A DNA stretch of 64,000 bases from Candidatus Binatia bacterium (GCA_036493895.1 DASXOZ010000013.1:217306-281305); one strand, 5' to 3'. Numbered from the stretch's first letter, positions 1 to 8,919 are shown. Notes: generated from the letters alone by a model not told the origin. Numbers and translations are program-made.

Positions 1-2
1 AA

Positions 3-1010
3 GAAAGGCGCGTCCATGAGCGCGTGGCCGGATGGGAGATGGGCCGCGTCGTGCTCGTCTCGGCGGACAGCGAGCAGCTGGCTCTCGAGCGTACCGAGGC
101 TCTCGCGCGGCGCATGCAGGCGCTCAAATCGAGCGGTGCCATCGGAGGCTTCCGCGCCGCGACGAGCCTGGTGCGGTCGAGCTCCCTGCAGCAGCGCAAC
201 ATCGACGCGCTGCGCGCAGTGCCCGATCTCGCGCAGCGCGTCCGGCAGGGATTCGAGGCAGCCGGGTTTCGCGGTGACGCGCTCGCGCCGTTTGCCGCGG
301 ACCTCGCGTCGGCGCCGCCGCCGCTGGCGCCCGACGAGTTTCGCGGCACCGCTCTGGAGACGATGCTCGAGCCCCTGCTGCTTCGCATGGACGACCGATG
401 GGCGACGATCACGCAGATCAGCGACCCCCGCGACGAAAATGCCATTCGCGACGCAGTCGGCCCGATTGCCGGAGCGCACTATTTCATTCAGAAGGATTTC
501 GTGAACGACCTGTACGCGCAGTACCGCGACTCGACGTTCCGCCAGCTTCTCGTGGGCGGTCTGCTGATCGTGGGGACGCTGATCTTGCGTTACCGTCGCC
601 TGCGCCCGACGCTGGCGGCCTGCCTGCCGTCGGTGCTGGTTCCGATCCTCGTGCTTTCGGGACTTTCGCTGGCCGGCCAGCAGATCAACCTGCTGCACAT
701 CGTGAGCCTCAGCATGGTCACCGGAATGGGGACCGACTACGGGATATTCCTCGTCGACAGCGCGGGCAACAAGACCTGGTTCGACTCGACGCTGGTCAGC
801 CTGCTCCTGTGCTGGCTGACCACGGTGTTCGGATTCGCGGTGATCGCGATCTCGTCGCACCCCGCGCTGCGGGCGATGGGGGTCACGATCGGCGCCGGTG
901 TCACGCTGTCCTTGCTGCTGTCGCCGGTGTGCTTGCTGGTGATGGGCCGCGAGGTCGCGCCCGAGCTGGCGCAGCAGGCTGCGGCCGGCGCCGAAGAGGT
1001 GCTTCCGTGA
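3..1010 (+). CDS. MMPL/RND-family exporter, C-terminal part (cut by window edge)
   Basis: The frame is already open at the left edge, so the gene begins outside the window; 335 codons are visible. A soluble, probably periplasmic, stretch is followed by about five hydrophobic segments between roughly 540 and 950. The motif GMGTDYGIFLVD (723-758) matches the MMPL/RND transmembrane segment whose acidic residues relay protons. Family members export lipids or lipid-like molecules across the inner membrane. The TGA stop shares bases with the GTG of the next gene, a DUF3261 lipoprotein. This MMPL plus DUF3261 pairing is typical of aryl polyene clusters, so export of a polyene lipid is my inference. 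The identity of the family is firm; the substrate is not. Confidence 0.88.
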   Translation, partial: ERRVHERVAGWEMGRVVLVSADSEQLALERTEALARRMQALKSSGAIGGFRAATSLVRSSSLQQRNIDALRAVPDLAQRVRQGFEAAGFRGDALAPFAADLASAPPPLAPDEFRGTALETMLEPLLLRMDDRWATITQISDPRDENAIRDAVGPIAGAHYFIQKDFVNDLYAQYRDSTFRQLLVGGLLIVGTLILRYRRLRPTLAACLPSVLVPILVLSGLSLAGQQINLLHIVSLSMVTGMGTDYGIFLVDSAGNKTWFDSTLVSLLLCWLTTVFGFAVIAISSHPALRAMGVTIGAGVTLSLLLSPVCLLVMGREVAPELAQQAAAGAEEVLP

Positions 1011-1666
1011 AAACGCCGCACCTGCGCCGGCCATTGCGCGCGTTGCTGGTCGCTTGCGCGATGGCCTGCGCCGGCTGCAGCGAACTCGCCCACGGTCTTT
1101 TCGCCGCCCGAGTCCCCGAATGCGACGGCTTCGACGTGCCGCTCGCGACGTTGTCGGTCAGTTCGCGAAAGGAGATGCGCGTGCGCATCGTCGGCCGTCA
1201 CGTCGACCAGGACCTCCCTTTCGTCGTCGAGGCGGCCAAGGATTCGTTCGTGCTCGTCGGGTTCACCCCGCTCGGCACCAAATCGTTCACGCTGGTGCGC
1301 CGCGGGGACGACGCCAAGGACGTCAAGATCGAGAACGTCACCGGCGCAGTGCTGCAGATCCCGCCGCGCAACATGATGGCCGATCTGCTGGCGATGTCGC
1401 TGCCGAGCGGCTGCGCGGCGTCGGCCGAAGCAGTCGCGACGACGACGCTCGAGCATTGGCAGGTCAGCGACGCCTGCCTGGACAGCCGTCCCCAGCAGCG
1501 GCGCATCGAAAGGCTGCCGAAGCCCGGCGACAAGCCGGAAAAGGGTCCGCGCGAAGAGGTCGAGGTCAACTACGACAGCGACGCGATCACCGTCAGCCAG
1601 AAACAGTGCAGGTACACGGCGCGCTACGTGCTGCAGGCCACGCTCCCACCGAAAAAGAAGAAGTGA
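1007..1666 (+). CDS. DUF3261-type outer-membrane lipoprotein
   Basis: 219 residues. The GTG start overlaps the stop of the upstream MMPL gene (GTGA), so the two are probably translationally coupled. The N-terminus is basic, then hydrophobic, then has a lipobox ending in ACAGC, so Cys is lipidated after signal peptidase II cleavage. The body, including the GTKSFTLVRRGDD segment, resembles the DUF3261 lipoproteins found beside MMPL exporters in aryl polyene clusters. There they are thought to help pass the pigment to the outer membrane. The C-terminus ends in a run of four lysines. DUF3261 assignment is from overall resemblance; the lipoprotein call is directly visible. Confidence 0.75.
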   Translation: MKTPHLRRPLRALLVACAMACAGCSELAHGLFAARVPECDGFDVPLATLSVSSRKEMRVRIVGRHVDQDLPFVVEAAKDSFVLVGFTPLGTKSFTLVRRGDDAKDVKIENVTGAVLQIPPRNMMADLLAMSLPSGCAASAEAVATTTLEHWQVSDACLDSRPQQRRIERLPKPGDKPEKGPREEVEVNYDSDAITVSQKQCRYTARYVLQATLPPKKKK

Positions 1667-1706
1667 CTGCGCCGGCCGCCCGGCCGGCGCAGCTCACGGG
1701 CAGCAA

Positions 1707-2156
1707 TCAGGAACGGCGGCCGTCCCCGGCGAGCAACCTCTCGGCCTGCGGAGCAGTCAGCGCGACTTCGCGGCGCTTGCCGGTGCGGTCGACTCCGACG
1801 GCAACCATTCGCGAGGACTGTCCGGACGCCGGTTGCAGCAAGTCGCCGCGTTCGCTCGCGACGCGCGTTGCATGATCGGTTTCGAGCGCAGCAGTGCTGC
1901 GCGGCATGTTGCGGCGCGAGTAGAGCCCGTAGTCGCCGACCACCGCCAGCATGATGAGCTGGGCCGGTGCAGTGAGGATATCCCCGGCCACCGCCAGCGG
2001 CATCAGCACGAGTCCCGCCCATTCGCGGTTCGGATGCGATGGCGGATCGGCCGGGCTGCCGAAGTACCCGTGGTCGGTCCACTCGGTGAACGCGCAGCCG
2101 GCGACGAGCGAAAGCACGACGGGCAGGACGAGGCCACGAACCAAAAATGAGCGCAT
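1707..2156 (-). CDS. Small YceK-like lipoprotein
   Basis: 149 residues, convergent with the DUF3261 gene. ATG is preceded by an AGGGA-type ribosome site. A signal peptide ends in a clear lipobox (LVAGC, Cys about residue 21). A hydrophobic stretch around residues 48-75 contains GDILTAPAQL, a pattern seen in YceK/DUF1375-like small lipoproteins. The C-terminal half is polar and ends in RRS. It may be an envelope accessory of the pigment cluster or an unrelated neighbour; nothing in the sequence decides this. Confidence 0.6.
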   Translation of the reverse strand: MRSFLVRGLVLPVVLSLVAGCAFTEWTDHGYFGSPADPPSHPNREWAGLVLMPLAVAGDILTAPAQLIMLAVVGDYGLYSRRNMPRSTAALETDHATRVASERGDLLQPASGQSSRMVAVGVDRTGKRREVALTAPQAERLLAGDGRRS

Positions 2157-2332
2157 GTTCCCTCCGCGGGGACCGAGCGGCGCACGGGCAGCGCCGGTCG
2201 ATGCCGCAGAGAGAAAGATATTTGGTCGGCCGCGCTCCTGTCAACGCCATCGGCCGGGGAAAGACGTCGAGGACTGGGGGCCGTGGAAATTTGCTGCGTC
2301 AAAAGAAATCGCGACGGGACGCGCCGCGGCAC

Positions 2333-2410
2333 CTCGGCGCCGTATCCGCATCGGGCGCCTCAGCGCCGTATCCGCATCAGGCGCCTCAGCGCCGTATCCG
2401 AAGAATCAGC
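2333..2410. repeat. 26-bp tandem repeat, three copies
   Basis: Three head-to-tail copies start at 2333, 2359 and 2385 with period 26; the consensus begins CTCAGCGCCGTATCCGCATC. Copy 1 has one difference and copy 3 differs in its last third. Copy 3 covers the last codons and stop of the glycosyltransferase on the minus strand, so the array looks like repeated duplication of that gene's 3' end. Confidence 0.9.
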
Positions 2411-3123
2411 CCGACGACGATGAAGATGATGCGCACCGTGTCGACCCACGGCCGGTAGTAGCTGACACGCTCGTCGGCCGGCGGGTAGTAGACGCGGACG
2501 GTGCGGCAGACGACCGGCATGCCGCTGTGCATCGCGCGGATGAGCACTTCGGTCTCGAAGCCGTAGTGGCTCGCGTGGCCTCCGAGCGCGAGCGTGCTCG
2601 CGACCGGATAGATACGGAACCCCGATTGCGTGTCGTCGAAACGGCGTCCGCTCGCAATTTCGACCCAGCGGTTCGCGAACCGGTTGCCGAACAACTTCAT
2701 CGGCGAGATGTCGTGGCCCTCGCGGCTGCGCTCCCCCAGCACGATGGCCGATGGATTCTCCCGCGACGCGTCCAGCAGCGCCGGCATCTCGCCCGCAAGA
2801 TGCTGGCCGTCGCCATCCACGGTGAATACGTGCGTGAAGCCGCGCGAGCGTGCCCACTCCAGGCCCGTCTGCAGCGCGCGTCCCTTTCCCTGCCTCTGCG
2901 GATGGCGCACCACGACGGCTCCGGCGGCTTCGGCGACCGCGGAGGTGTCGTCGCCGGACCCGTCATCGACGACGAGCACGTCAGTGACGTGCTCGCGGAT
3001 GCCGGCCAGGACATCGGTGACGGTCGTCGCGCAATCGAGGCACGGAACCACGGCCGCGACGCGAAAAGCAGCGCGCGGCAAGCTTGGACCGCCTCGGTCA
3101 GCGTGGTACTCAGGCTTCGCCAT
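2386..3123 (-). CDS. Family 2 glycosyltransferase (dolichol-phosphate-mannose-synthase-like)
   Basis: 245 residues from the ATG at 3123. The GT-A fold is clear: AAVVPCLD opens the nucleotide-binding region, VLVVDDGSGDDT follows, then TVDGDGQH carries the DxD-type metal site. It lacks the long C-terminal membrane domain of some relatives, but the last 20 residues are hydrophobic. In many aryl polyene clusters a GT2 domain is fused to a lipid A-type acyltransferase; here the two are separate and divergent. The ATG overlaps the ATG of that acyltransferase (CATG at 3121-3124). A TTG start a little downstream (SLPRAAF) is possible and would free some space. Probable role: add a sugar or head group to the lipid product (inference). 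Confidence 0.85.
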   Translation of the reverse strand: MAKPEYHADRGGPSLPRAAFRVAAVVPCLDCATTVTDVLAGIREHVTDVLVVDDGSGDDTSAVAEAAGAVVVRHPQRQGKGRALQTGLEWARSRGFTHVFTVDGDGQHLAGEMPALLDASRENPSAIVLGERSREGHDISPMKLFGNRFANRWVEIASGRRFDDTQSGFRIYPVASTLALGGHASHYGFETEVLIRAMHSGMPVVCRTVRVYYPPADERVSYYRPWVDTVRIIFIVVGLILRIRR

Positions 3124-4108
3124 GGCGCCTAGCAACGCTCCGGAAATGCTGCCCGAGCAGCTCAAGGTGGACGGCCTGTGGTGGCGCAAGTTCGCGATGC
3201 TCGGGAGCGTCTACGGCCCGGAGTGGTGGAAGCGCTGGTCGCCTCCCGTGATCGCGGCGATCATCTTCTGCCTCATCGGTCCGAACCGGCGAGGGGCGAT
3301 CGCGAACATGAAGCGCATCCTCGGCACCCGCGAGGCCAGCGTCGCGACGCCGGCGGCGCTGCGCATGTTCGTCGAATTCGCGCATTGCATGACCGAGACG
3401 ATGGAGTACTTCGGCCCGCGTCCCCACCCGGTGCGGGTCGATGTTCCGGAGCCCGACCTGCTGCGCCAGACGCTGGAAAATGGCCGCGGGGCGGTCATCG
3501 TCACCGGGCACCTCGGCAACTGGGACGCCGCCGCAGTGGCCCTGCAGCGCTACGGCCGCAGCGTCACCGTCGTCATGGCCCACGAAGCCAATGCGAGCAC
3601 GCACGAATACGTGCGACGCATGCGCGAGACCCACGACATCCGAGTCGTCTACTCCGACGAGTCGGTCTTTTCGTCGCTGAACCTGGTGCGCTCGCTCAGG
3701 GCCAACAACATCATCGCGATGCAGCTCGACCGCGGGAGCGCGTTCGGCCGCGTGATCGCGATTCCGTTCTTCGGCGCACCCGCGCACTTTTCCGAAGGCC
3801 CGTTTCACCTGGCCCGCGTCGCCGGCGCGCCGATCGTGCCGTGCTTCGCTCCTCGACTCGGCGTGCGTCACTACGAGATCCGCTTCGGCAGCGCGCACGA
3901 AATGCCGGACCGCTCGCGCACCAGCGGGATCCGCGACATCGCGACGCGCGTCGTCGCCGACTTCGAGGCGATCGTGCGCGAGAATCCTTGCCAGTGGTTC
4001 CAGTTCGCGGATTTCTGGGCGGGTCCGGATGCCGAGCGGCTCACGCGAGGGCCCTCGCAATTCTCGCGCGAGTCTGAGCAGCCAGCGCGTCCCGCTGCTC
4101 GTAGCTGA
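3122..4108 (+). CDS. Lipid A biosynthesis-type (HtrB/MsbB-like) acyltransferase
   Basis: 328 residues. The catalytic HX4D motif is HLGNWD (residues about 133-138), with QLDRGSAFG and GPFHLARVAGAPIVPCF downstream as expected for the family. A membrane anchor lies near residues 40-55 (VIAAIIFCLIG). Relatives transfer acyl chains from ACP or CoA onto lipid A precursors. In aryl polyene loci a homologue is linked to a GT2 domain, matching the divergent neighbour here. The 3' end overlaps the oppositely oriented PlsC-like gene by 68 bases. An internal ATG (MLPEQLK) about nine codons in is an alternative start. Confidence 0.88.
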   Translation: MAPSNAPEMLPEQLKVDGLWWRKFAMLGSVYGPEWWKRWSPPVIAAIIFCLIGPNRRGAIANMKRILGTREASVATPAALRMFVEFAHCMTETMEYFGPRPHPVRVDVPEPDLLRQTLENGRGAVIVTGHLGNWDAAAVALQRYGRSVTVVMAHEANASTHEYVRRMRETHDIRVVYSDESVFSSLNLVRSLRANNIIAMQLDRGSAFGRVIAIPFFGAPAHFSEGPFHLARVAGAPIVPCFAPRLGVRHYEIRFGSAHEMPDRSRTSGIRDIATRVVADFEAIVRENPCQWFQFADFWAGPDAERLTRGPSQFSRESEQPARPAARS

Positions 4109-4826
4109 GCCCGACGGTCGGCGCCGGCTCGAGGATCACCAGGTCCATCTCTCCCGGCAGGATCGACAGGTAGCCGCCGGCCGGCATGATCGCCTCGCTG
4201 CCGCGGCAGGCGATCGGGACGATCGGAAGTCCCAGCTCGATGGCGGTGACGAAGGCGCCTTTCTTGAAAGGGGCGAGCACGCCGGCGCGGCTGCGCGTGC
4301 CTTCGGGGAAAAACACCAGCGAGTGTCCGTCCGCCTGGATACGCCGCAGCCTCTCGACGGCCTTGCCTGGGTTGTCGCGGTCGACCGGGATCATTCCCAT
4401 CGTGCGCATCACCAGCCCGAGCACCGGTTCGCGGAACAGCTCCTTTTTGGCGGTGAAGCGCGCGATGCCGGGCACGAAGCCGAGGATCGCGGCGATGTCG
4501 AAATGGCTGCGGTGGTTGGCGACGAACACGCAGGGACCGGCCGGGACGTTCTCGAGGCCTTGCACCCGCACCTTGACGCCGAGCAGGCGCGCAAGCGTTC
4601 TCGCCTGAGCCTTGGCGAAGCGCCAGGTCTGCTCTTCGCGGCGCAGCACGAAGTGCAGGACCACGGCGATCGAGCCCATGGTGAACAGCATCGCGCGGAA
4701 GATCAGGCGATTGGCAATCACCCTTGCGCGCGGGACGCTGCGCGCGGCCGCCTCGTTCGCGGCTTCTTCGCCAGCCAGGGGCACGGCGACCTCATGGGAG
4801 CGGCAAACGACGGAGTCAACCGCCAC
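4041..4826 (-). CDS. 1-acyl-glycerol-3-phosphate acyltransferase family (PlsC-like)
   Basis: 261 residues. The four PlsC blocks are readable: NHRSHFD (NHX4D), the GMIPVDR region, FPEGTRSR and the VPIACRG block. Residues 40-60 form a membrane segment; about 35 residues precede it. Relatives acylate lysophosphatidic acid in phospholipid synthesis. In this setting it may instead place the polyene acyl group on a lipid. It converges with the lipid A-type acyltransferase (68-base overlap) and diverges from the radical SAM gene with 43 bases between. Confidence 0.88.
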   Translation of the reverse strand: MAVDSVVCRSHEVAVPLAGEEAANEAAARSVPRARVIANRLIFRAMLFTMGSIAVVLHFVLRREEQTWRFAKAQARTLARLLGVKVRVQGLENVPAGPCVFVANHRSHFDIAAILGFVPGIARFTAKKELFREPVLGLVMRTMGMIPVDRDNPGKAVERLRRIQADGHSLVFFPEGTRSRAGVLAPFKKGAFVTAIELGLPIVPIACRGSEAIMPAGGYLSILPGEMDLVILEPAPTVGLSYEQRDALAAQTRARIARALA

Positions 4827-4869
4827 GCGAAATTGACTCGCTGCCGCTGCGCTTCGATACTGCGCTGCC

Positions 4870-6231
4870 GTGCGCGTCCTGCTCGTATCTCCGACCCACT
4901 ACGACCTTGCGGGCGGTCTGCACAAGACGACCCGCTACTGGACCAGTGGGACTACCCTTCCGTACCTGAAGGCGCTGACTCCGCCGGAATGGAAAGTGGA
5001 CATGGTCGACGAGCTCTTCGCCGACATTCCGGATCCTGCGACCTCGGCTCCCTACGACGTTGTCGGGATCACGGCGATGGGACCGCAGATCCGGCGTGCC
5101 TACGATCTTGCCGACCGTTTCCGCGACGCCGGCAGCAAAGTCGTCCTCGGCGGAACCTGGGTGACACTGACGCCGGACGAGTCTCTCAAGCATGCCGACG
5201 CGATCGTCGCCGGCGAAGCCGAAATGGTATGGCCGGGTCTCCTTGCCGATCTTGCCGGCGGGCGCAGCCGCGGCCTCTATCGCAGCGAGGCCTGGTTCGA
5301 CCTTGCGAAAATGCCATCGATCGACCATCGCGAGCTGCCGCTGCTCAAGTGGGAGGCGTTCCGGAAGAGCTGGCTCTACCGGATGTACTTCCACTGGCCG
5401 ATCACGTTCTCGCGCGGATGCCCGCATCCGTGCGAGTACTGCGCGGTGCAGACTTACTATCGGCGCAGTTTCCGCACTCGGCCCGTCGAGCAGGTGATCG
5501 ATGAGATGCGCCGCATCAAGTCGCTCGGCGCCGACCGGCTGCTGTTCCTCGACGACAATCCGGTCGCGCATCCGGAAAAGGCCAAGGAGCTCTTCCGCGC
5601 GATGATCCCGCTCAAGATGAAATGGGCGAGCCAGTCGACGATCAACATCGCGCGCGACGACGAATTGCTCGACCTGGCGGCGCGAAGCGGCTGTGTCAGC
5701 CTTTCGATCGGCCTCGAGAGCATCGACGAGGCCAGCCTCGACAGCGTCTCGAAGGGGTTCAACAAGCCGGCGCGCTTTGTCGAGGACCTCGCGAAGATCC
5801 GCCGCGCCGGCATCCAGGTGATCGCGCTGCTGATCATCGGTCTGGACGGTGACACGACGGCGACGTTCGGGCGCTCTCTCGAGTTCCTCGTCGCCAACCG
5901 GATCTCGTTCCTCAAGCTGTTCACGCCGTGCCCGTATCCGGGCACGAAATATCACGACGACATGGTTGCCGAGGGGCGCATCCTCGAGACGGACTGGGGC
6001 CGCTACGATTACGGAAGCGCGATCGTCCGGCCCCTGAACATGACGTCCGACCAGATGCTCGAAGGCTTCCAGGAAGTGTATCGCGGCTTCTACTCGATGC
6101 CGTCGATCCTGAAGAGGCTGGTGCCGCCGAAAGGACGCCGGCCGCTGGAGACCGCCGCGTACCTCGTCGCCAACCTCAAGGTAAACCGCTACCTCGCTTC
6201 GCACCCCGACGCCTGGGGCACGATTTCCTGA
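4870..6231 (+). CDS. B12-binding-domain radical SAM protein
   Basis: 453 residues from a GTG. The N-terminal 140 residues have a Rossmann-like B12-binding-domain layout. The radical SAM cluster motif CPHPCEYC (CX3CX2C) lies at about 5419-5442, followed by LLFLDDNP and IGLESI as in the family. The C-terminal part resembles the DUF4070-type tail of the HpnP/BchE-like group. Such enzymes methylate or rearrange unactivated carbons in lipids, pigments and cofactors. It is convergent with the minus-strand ACP operon, sharing the pigment locus but not its transcript. The substrate cannot be read from the sequence. Confidence 0.85.
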   Translation: MRVLLVSPTHYDLAGGLHKTTRYWTSGTTLPYLKALTPPEWKVDMVDELFADIPDPATSAPYDVVGITAMGPQIRRAYDLADRFRDAGSKVVLGGTWVTLTPDESLKHADAIVAGEAEMVWPGLLADLAGGRSRGLYRSEAWFDLAKMPSIDHRELPLLKWEAFRKSWLYRMYFHWPITFSRGCPHPCEYCAVQTYYRRSFRTRPVEQVIDEMRRIKSLGADRLLFLDDNPVAHPEKAKELFRAMIPLKMKWASQSTINIARDDELLDLAARSGCVSLSIGLESIDEASLDSVSKGFNKPARFVEDLAKIRRAGIQVIALLIIGLDGDTTATFGRSLEFLVANRISFLKLFTPCPYPGTKYHDDMVAEGRILETDWGRYDYGSAIVRPLNMTSDQMLEGFQEVYRGFYSMPSILKRLVPPKGRRPLETAAYLVANLKVNRYLASHPDAWGTIS

Positions 6232-6247
6232 GCAGGCCGTGCCCGGG

Positions 6248-6703
6248 TCAGACGGCCCGTTGCCGCTCCGGATCGACGTTCTGCTGCGAGAGGGCGGGAT
6301 CGGTGCGCGCGCGGCGCAATCCCAGAACAAGGGCAACGAAGGCGACGATCAGCGAAAAGGCTGCGGCGTTCAGCGCGAGCGACGGCGGAAACACGAGCAC
6401 GTAGCCGGCGTCCTTGACCAGCGCGGCGAAGCTCGAGACGCAAAACGGCATCAGGTACAGGCGAAGGACCTGCCAGCGGTCGAGATCGGTGCTGCCGGTA
6501 GCAGACGAGCGCGTGCTGATGACGAGCGCGGTACCGATGATCGCCGACAAGCCGAGCGACGTCAGCCACAGCCGCGGCCTCGGGTCGAAGTGCGTCGCGA
6601 CTGTCACCAGATACCAGATCAGGTAGCTCCACAGGATGACGCGGCCGTTGGTCAGGCGGCCGAAGTACGCCGTGAGCCTTTGGGGAGTGCCCATGGAACT
6701 CAT
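6248..6703 (-). CDS. Four-helix membrane protein of unknown function
   Basis: 151 residues with four hydrophobic segments, including WSYLIWYLVTVATHF, LGLSAIIGTALVIS and LNAAAFSLIVAFVALVLGL. I do not recognise a family. The ATG at 6703 overlaps the stop of the upstream gene (ATGA), and a second Met follows three residues later. It is the last gene of the minus-strand operon that starts with the acyl carrier protein, so a role in the pigment pathway, perhaps in the membrane assembly complex, is inferred from position alone. Confidence 0.7.
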   Translation of the reverse strand: MSSMGTPQRLTAYFGRLTNGRVILWSYLIWYLVTVATHFDPRPRLWLTSLGLSAIIGTALVISTRSSATGSTDLDRWQVLRLYLMPFCVSSFAALVKDAGYVLVFPPSLALNAAAFSLIVAFVALVLGLRRARTDPALSQQNVDPERQRAV

Positions 6704-7416
6704 TGCGTGGAAGCCGCGGCAGCGTTGCGTGGCTGGTGCTCGAGCTGCCACTCCAGTGTGCGACGACCGAGCTGGCTCCGCTGCGGAGGAAGCAGGCGCC
6801 GCCAGATGCGATCGAGCCAGCCGTCCTCGTAGAATCGGAAGCGCATCTTGTGGAACGCATACTCGCCGGCCGCGAGCGCGCCGACTGCGACGTACGAGAC
6901 GACACCGGTGTAGAACGCCCAGACGGCCGCCGGCGCATCCAGTGCCAGCACGGCGCCGAGCGCTGCGTTCAGCGCGAAGAACACGCACCACATCCACGTG
7001 ACCTTGCGGCAGTACGGCAGCAGGAAATCGGGAAATCCGTCGTGCATCGCGACCGCGAAGCGCCCGACCATGCTCGGTCCGCGCACCAGCGTCGCTCCGA
7101 AGCTCGCGAGCAGCCAAAGGCTCGTCAGTGTCGGCAGCATCGTCAAGGCCAGCGGGTGATTGGTCGCCGCCGCGGCCGCCGAGACCACGACGAGCAATCC
7201 GAAGCGGCGCACCAGCAGCGGAAGCAGGCGCGACGCGCCGTCGTGCGCAGCCGCGGTCGCGACAACGACAACGGCGAGGATGACGCCGCCGATCGTCCGC
7301 GCGCTCGCATGGTCGAGCCCGTGCAGCACGAGGTACGGGTAGCCTGCGACGAGCACGACGATGGTGATGATGCGAAGGACGCGAAGCCCGCGCGCGATGG
7401 ATGGTGTGCCGCTCAC
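6700..7416 (-). CDS. COG4648-like integral membrane protein
   Basis: 238 residues from a GTG that overlaps the AMP-ligase stop (GTGA). About six hydrophobic segments alternate with short loops, and the last 45 residues are basic and cytoplasmic-looking. Membrane proteins of the COG4648 type recur in aryl polyene clusters next to the AMP-ligase, which is exactly the arrangement here. The middle segment (SMVGRFAVAMHDGFPDF) resembles that group. Its biochemical role is not known. The family call is from recollection of layout and resemblance, not from a search. Confidence 0.65.
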   Translation of the reverse strand: MSGTPSIARGLRVLRIITIVVLVAGYPYLVLHGLDHASARTIGGVILAVVVVATAAAHDGASRLLPLLVRRFGLLVVVSAAAAATNHPLALTMLPTLTSLWLLASFGATLVRGPSMVGRFAVAMHDGFPDFLLPYCRKVTWMWCVFFALNAALGAVLALDAPAAVWAFYTGVVSYVAVGALAAGEYAFHKMRFRFYEDGWLDRIWRRLLPPQRSQLGRRTLEWQLEHQPRNAAAASTQ

Positions 7417-8855
7417 CGCCGCGCGAGTTTCCCGGTCGGCGTCATCGGCAGCTCGGTGACGACGTCGAAGCTGCGCGGTACCATGTAGCCGGCCATTTTC
7501 TCGCGACAGAACAGCGCGAGCTCCTTCGGCGAAGGCGCCGCGGCTCCGTCGGCCAGGACGATCTCGGCCACCGGCAGCTCGCCGAGGTGGGCGTGCTGCC
7601 TGGCGCTGACGCGGCTGCGTTCGACGGCCGGATGCGAGTCGAGCACCGCTTCGACCTCGTCGCAGAAGAATTTCATGCCCGCCATGTTGATACGCGCCGC
7701 GCGCCGGCCGGCCAGGTGGAGGTCCCCGTCTTCGTCGAACCAGCCCTGGTCACCGGTGCGGAATCCGTCGGGCAGCAGAATGGCGGACGCCGGCGTCCAC
7801 GGGTCGAGGTAAGCGTCGAGCATTCCGAGGCCGCGGATGCAGATCTCGCCGCTCGTCTGCGCACTGGTGCCGGGCGCCGGCTGCCCGTTCTCGCCGCGCA
7901 GCCACACCTCGTAGGCAGGCAGCGGCCGCCCGAGCGCTTCCGGTTTGGTGCGTGCACTTGCCAGGTTCATCACCGGAAGGCCGGCTTCCATGATGCCGAG
8001 TGCCTGGACGATCGCAATTGCGTAGCGCGCCGCAAATGCCTCGGCAATCTCCCTGCGAAGACCTTCGGCAGTCGAGACGGCAAGGCGCAGCGTATCGAGC
8101 ATCGCACCCGATGTGTCCTTCGCGAGCAGCTTCATGTGGTACGGCGATGCGTACAGCAACGTGGCCGCCTCGCGCCGCGCCAGCTCGAGGATCGCCGGCG
8201 CGAGCGAGGTCGACGGCAGCAGGATGGTCGCGCCGTAGCGAAGATAGAGCAGGATCGAGACGACGAAGTGGTGCGCCATCGGCAGCAGCCAGAGCACGCG
8301 GTCGGTCGGTCCGACGCCGAGGCCGGCGTTGGCGGCTTCGGTTCTTTCGAGGATGCGGGCGTGGCCGATCACCACGCCCTTGCGCTCACTCGTCGTGCCG
8401 GACGTGAAGCGCAGATAGGCGGGTCCGGTTGCGTCGAAAGCGGCTTCGACCTCGGCCGGCAGCGCCGCAGCCGATGCCTTGTCCGATGCCTGCGCGAACA
8501 AGGTGACTTTCGGTGCTGCGCTCGCCGCATCCGCCTCGAGCAGCGCGTGAAGATGGGCGCGGCCCACGATGTCGGCGACCGTTGCCGGCGGATGATCATC
8601 GGCAATCGGCACCATGCAGGCACCGCACGCGAGGATCGAAAGCGCAGTCTCGACGAACGTCGCACCCTGAGCGACGATCATGCCGATGCGCTGGCGCGGG
8701 CCGATTCCCGAGGCCGCCAGCGCACGCGAGCGCTCCTCGACGGCGGCAATCAGCGAGCGGTACGAGATCGTGCGCGCGTGCGGCCCGTCCTCGATGATGG
8801 CCGGATGATCCGGTCTTTCGCGGGCCGCTGCGGCAATGACCTCGAAGACGTTCAC
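7413..8855 (-). CDS. AMP-dependent ligase (acyl/aryl adenylating enzyme)
   Basis: 480 residues from a GTG at 8855. The adenylation motifs are intact: the phosphate loop YLRFTSGTTSERKG (about 147-160), FRTGDQGWFDEDGDLHLAGR in the hinge region, and the C-terminal TPTGKLARR with the catalytic lysine. It activates a carboxylic acid as an acyl-AMP, most likely for loading onto the ACP encoded four genes upstream in the operon. In aryl polyene pathways the corresponding enzyme activates 4-hydroxybenzoate-type starters; that substrate is an inference. The 3' end overlaps the COG4648-like gene by four bases; 64 bases separate it from the FAD enzyme upstream. Confidence 0.9.
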   Translation of the reverse strand: MNVFEVIAAAARERPDHPAIIEDGPHARTISYRSLIAAVEERSRALAASGIGPRQRIGMIVAQGATFVETALSILACGACMVPIADDHPPATVADIVGRAHLHALLEADAASAAPKVTLFAQASDKASAAALPAEVEAAFDATGPAYLRFTSGTTSERKGVVIGHARILERTEAANAGLGVGPTDRVLWLLPMAHHFVVSILLYLRYGATILLPSTSLAPAILELARREAATLLYASPYHMKLLAKDTSGAMLDTLRLAVSTAEGLRREIAEAFAARYAIAIVQALGIMEAGLPVMNLASARTKPEALGRPLPAYEVWLRGENGQPAPGTSAQTSGEICIRGLGMLDAYLDPWTPASAILLPDGFRTGDQGWFDEDGDLHLAGRRAARINMAGMKFFCDEVEAVLDSHPAVERSRVSARQHAHLGELPVAEIVLADGAAAPSPKELALFCREKMAGYMVPRSFDVVTELPMTPTGKLARR

Positions 8856-8919
8856 GGAATCCCTGCACCAAGGGTAGCGCCCGGCGACCGTTGTTGCACG
8901 GCAACGGCAGCGCGGTCGC

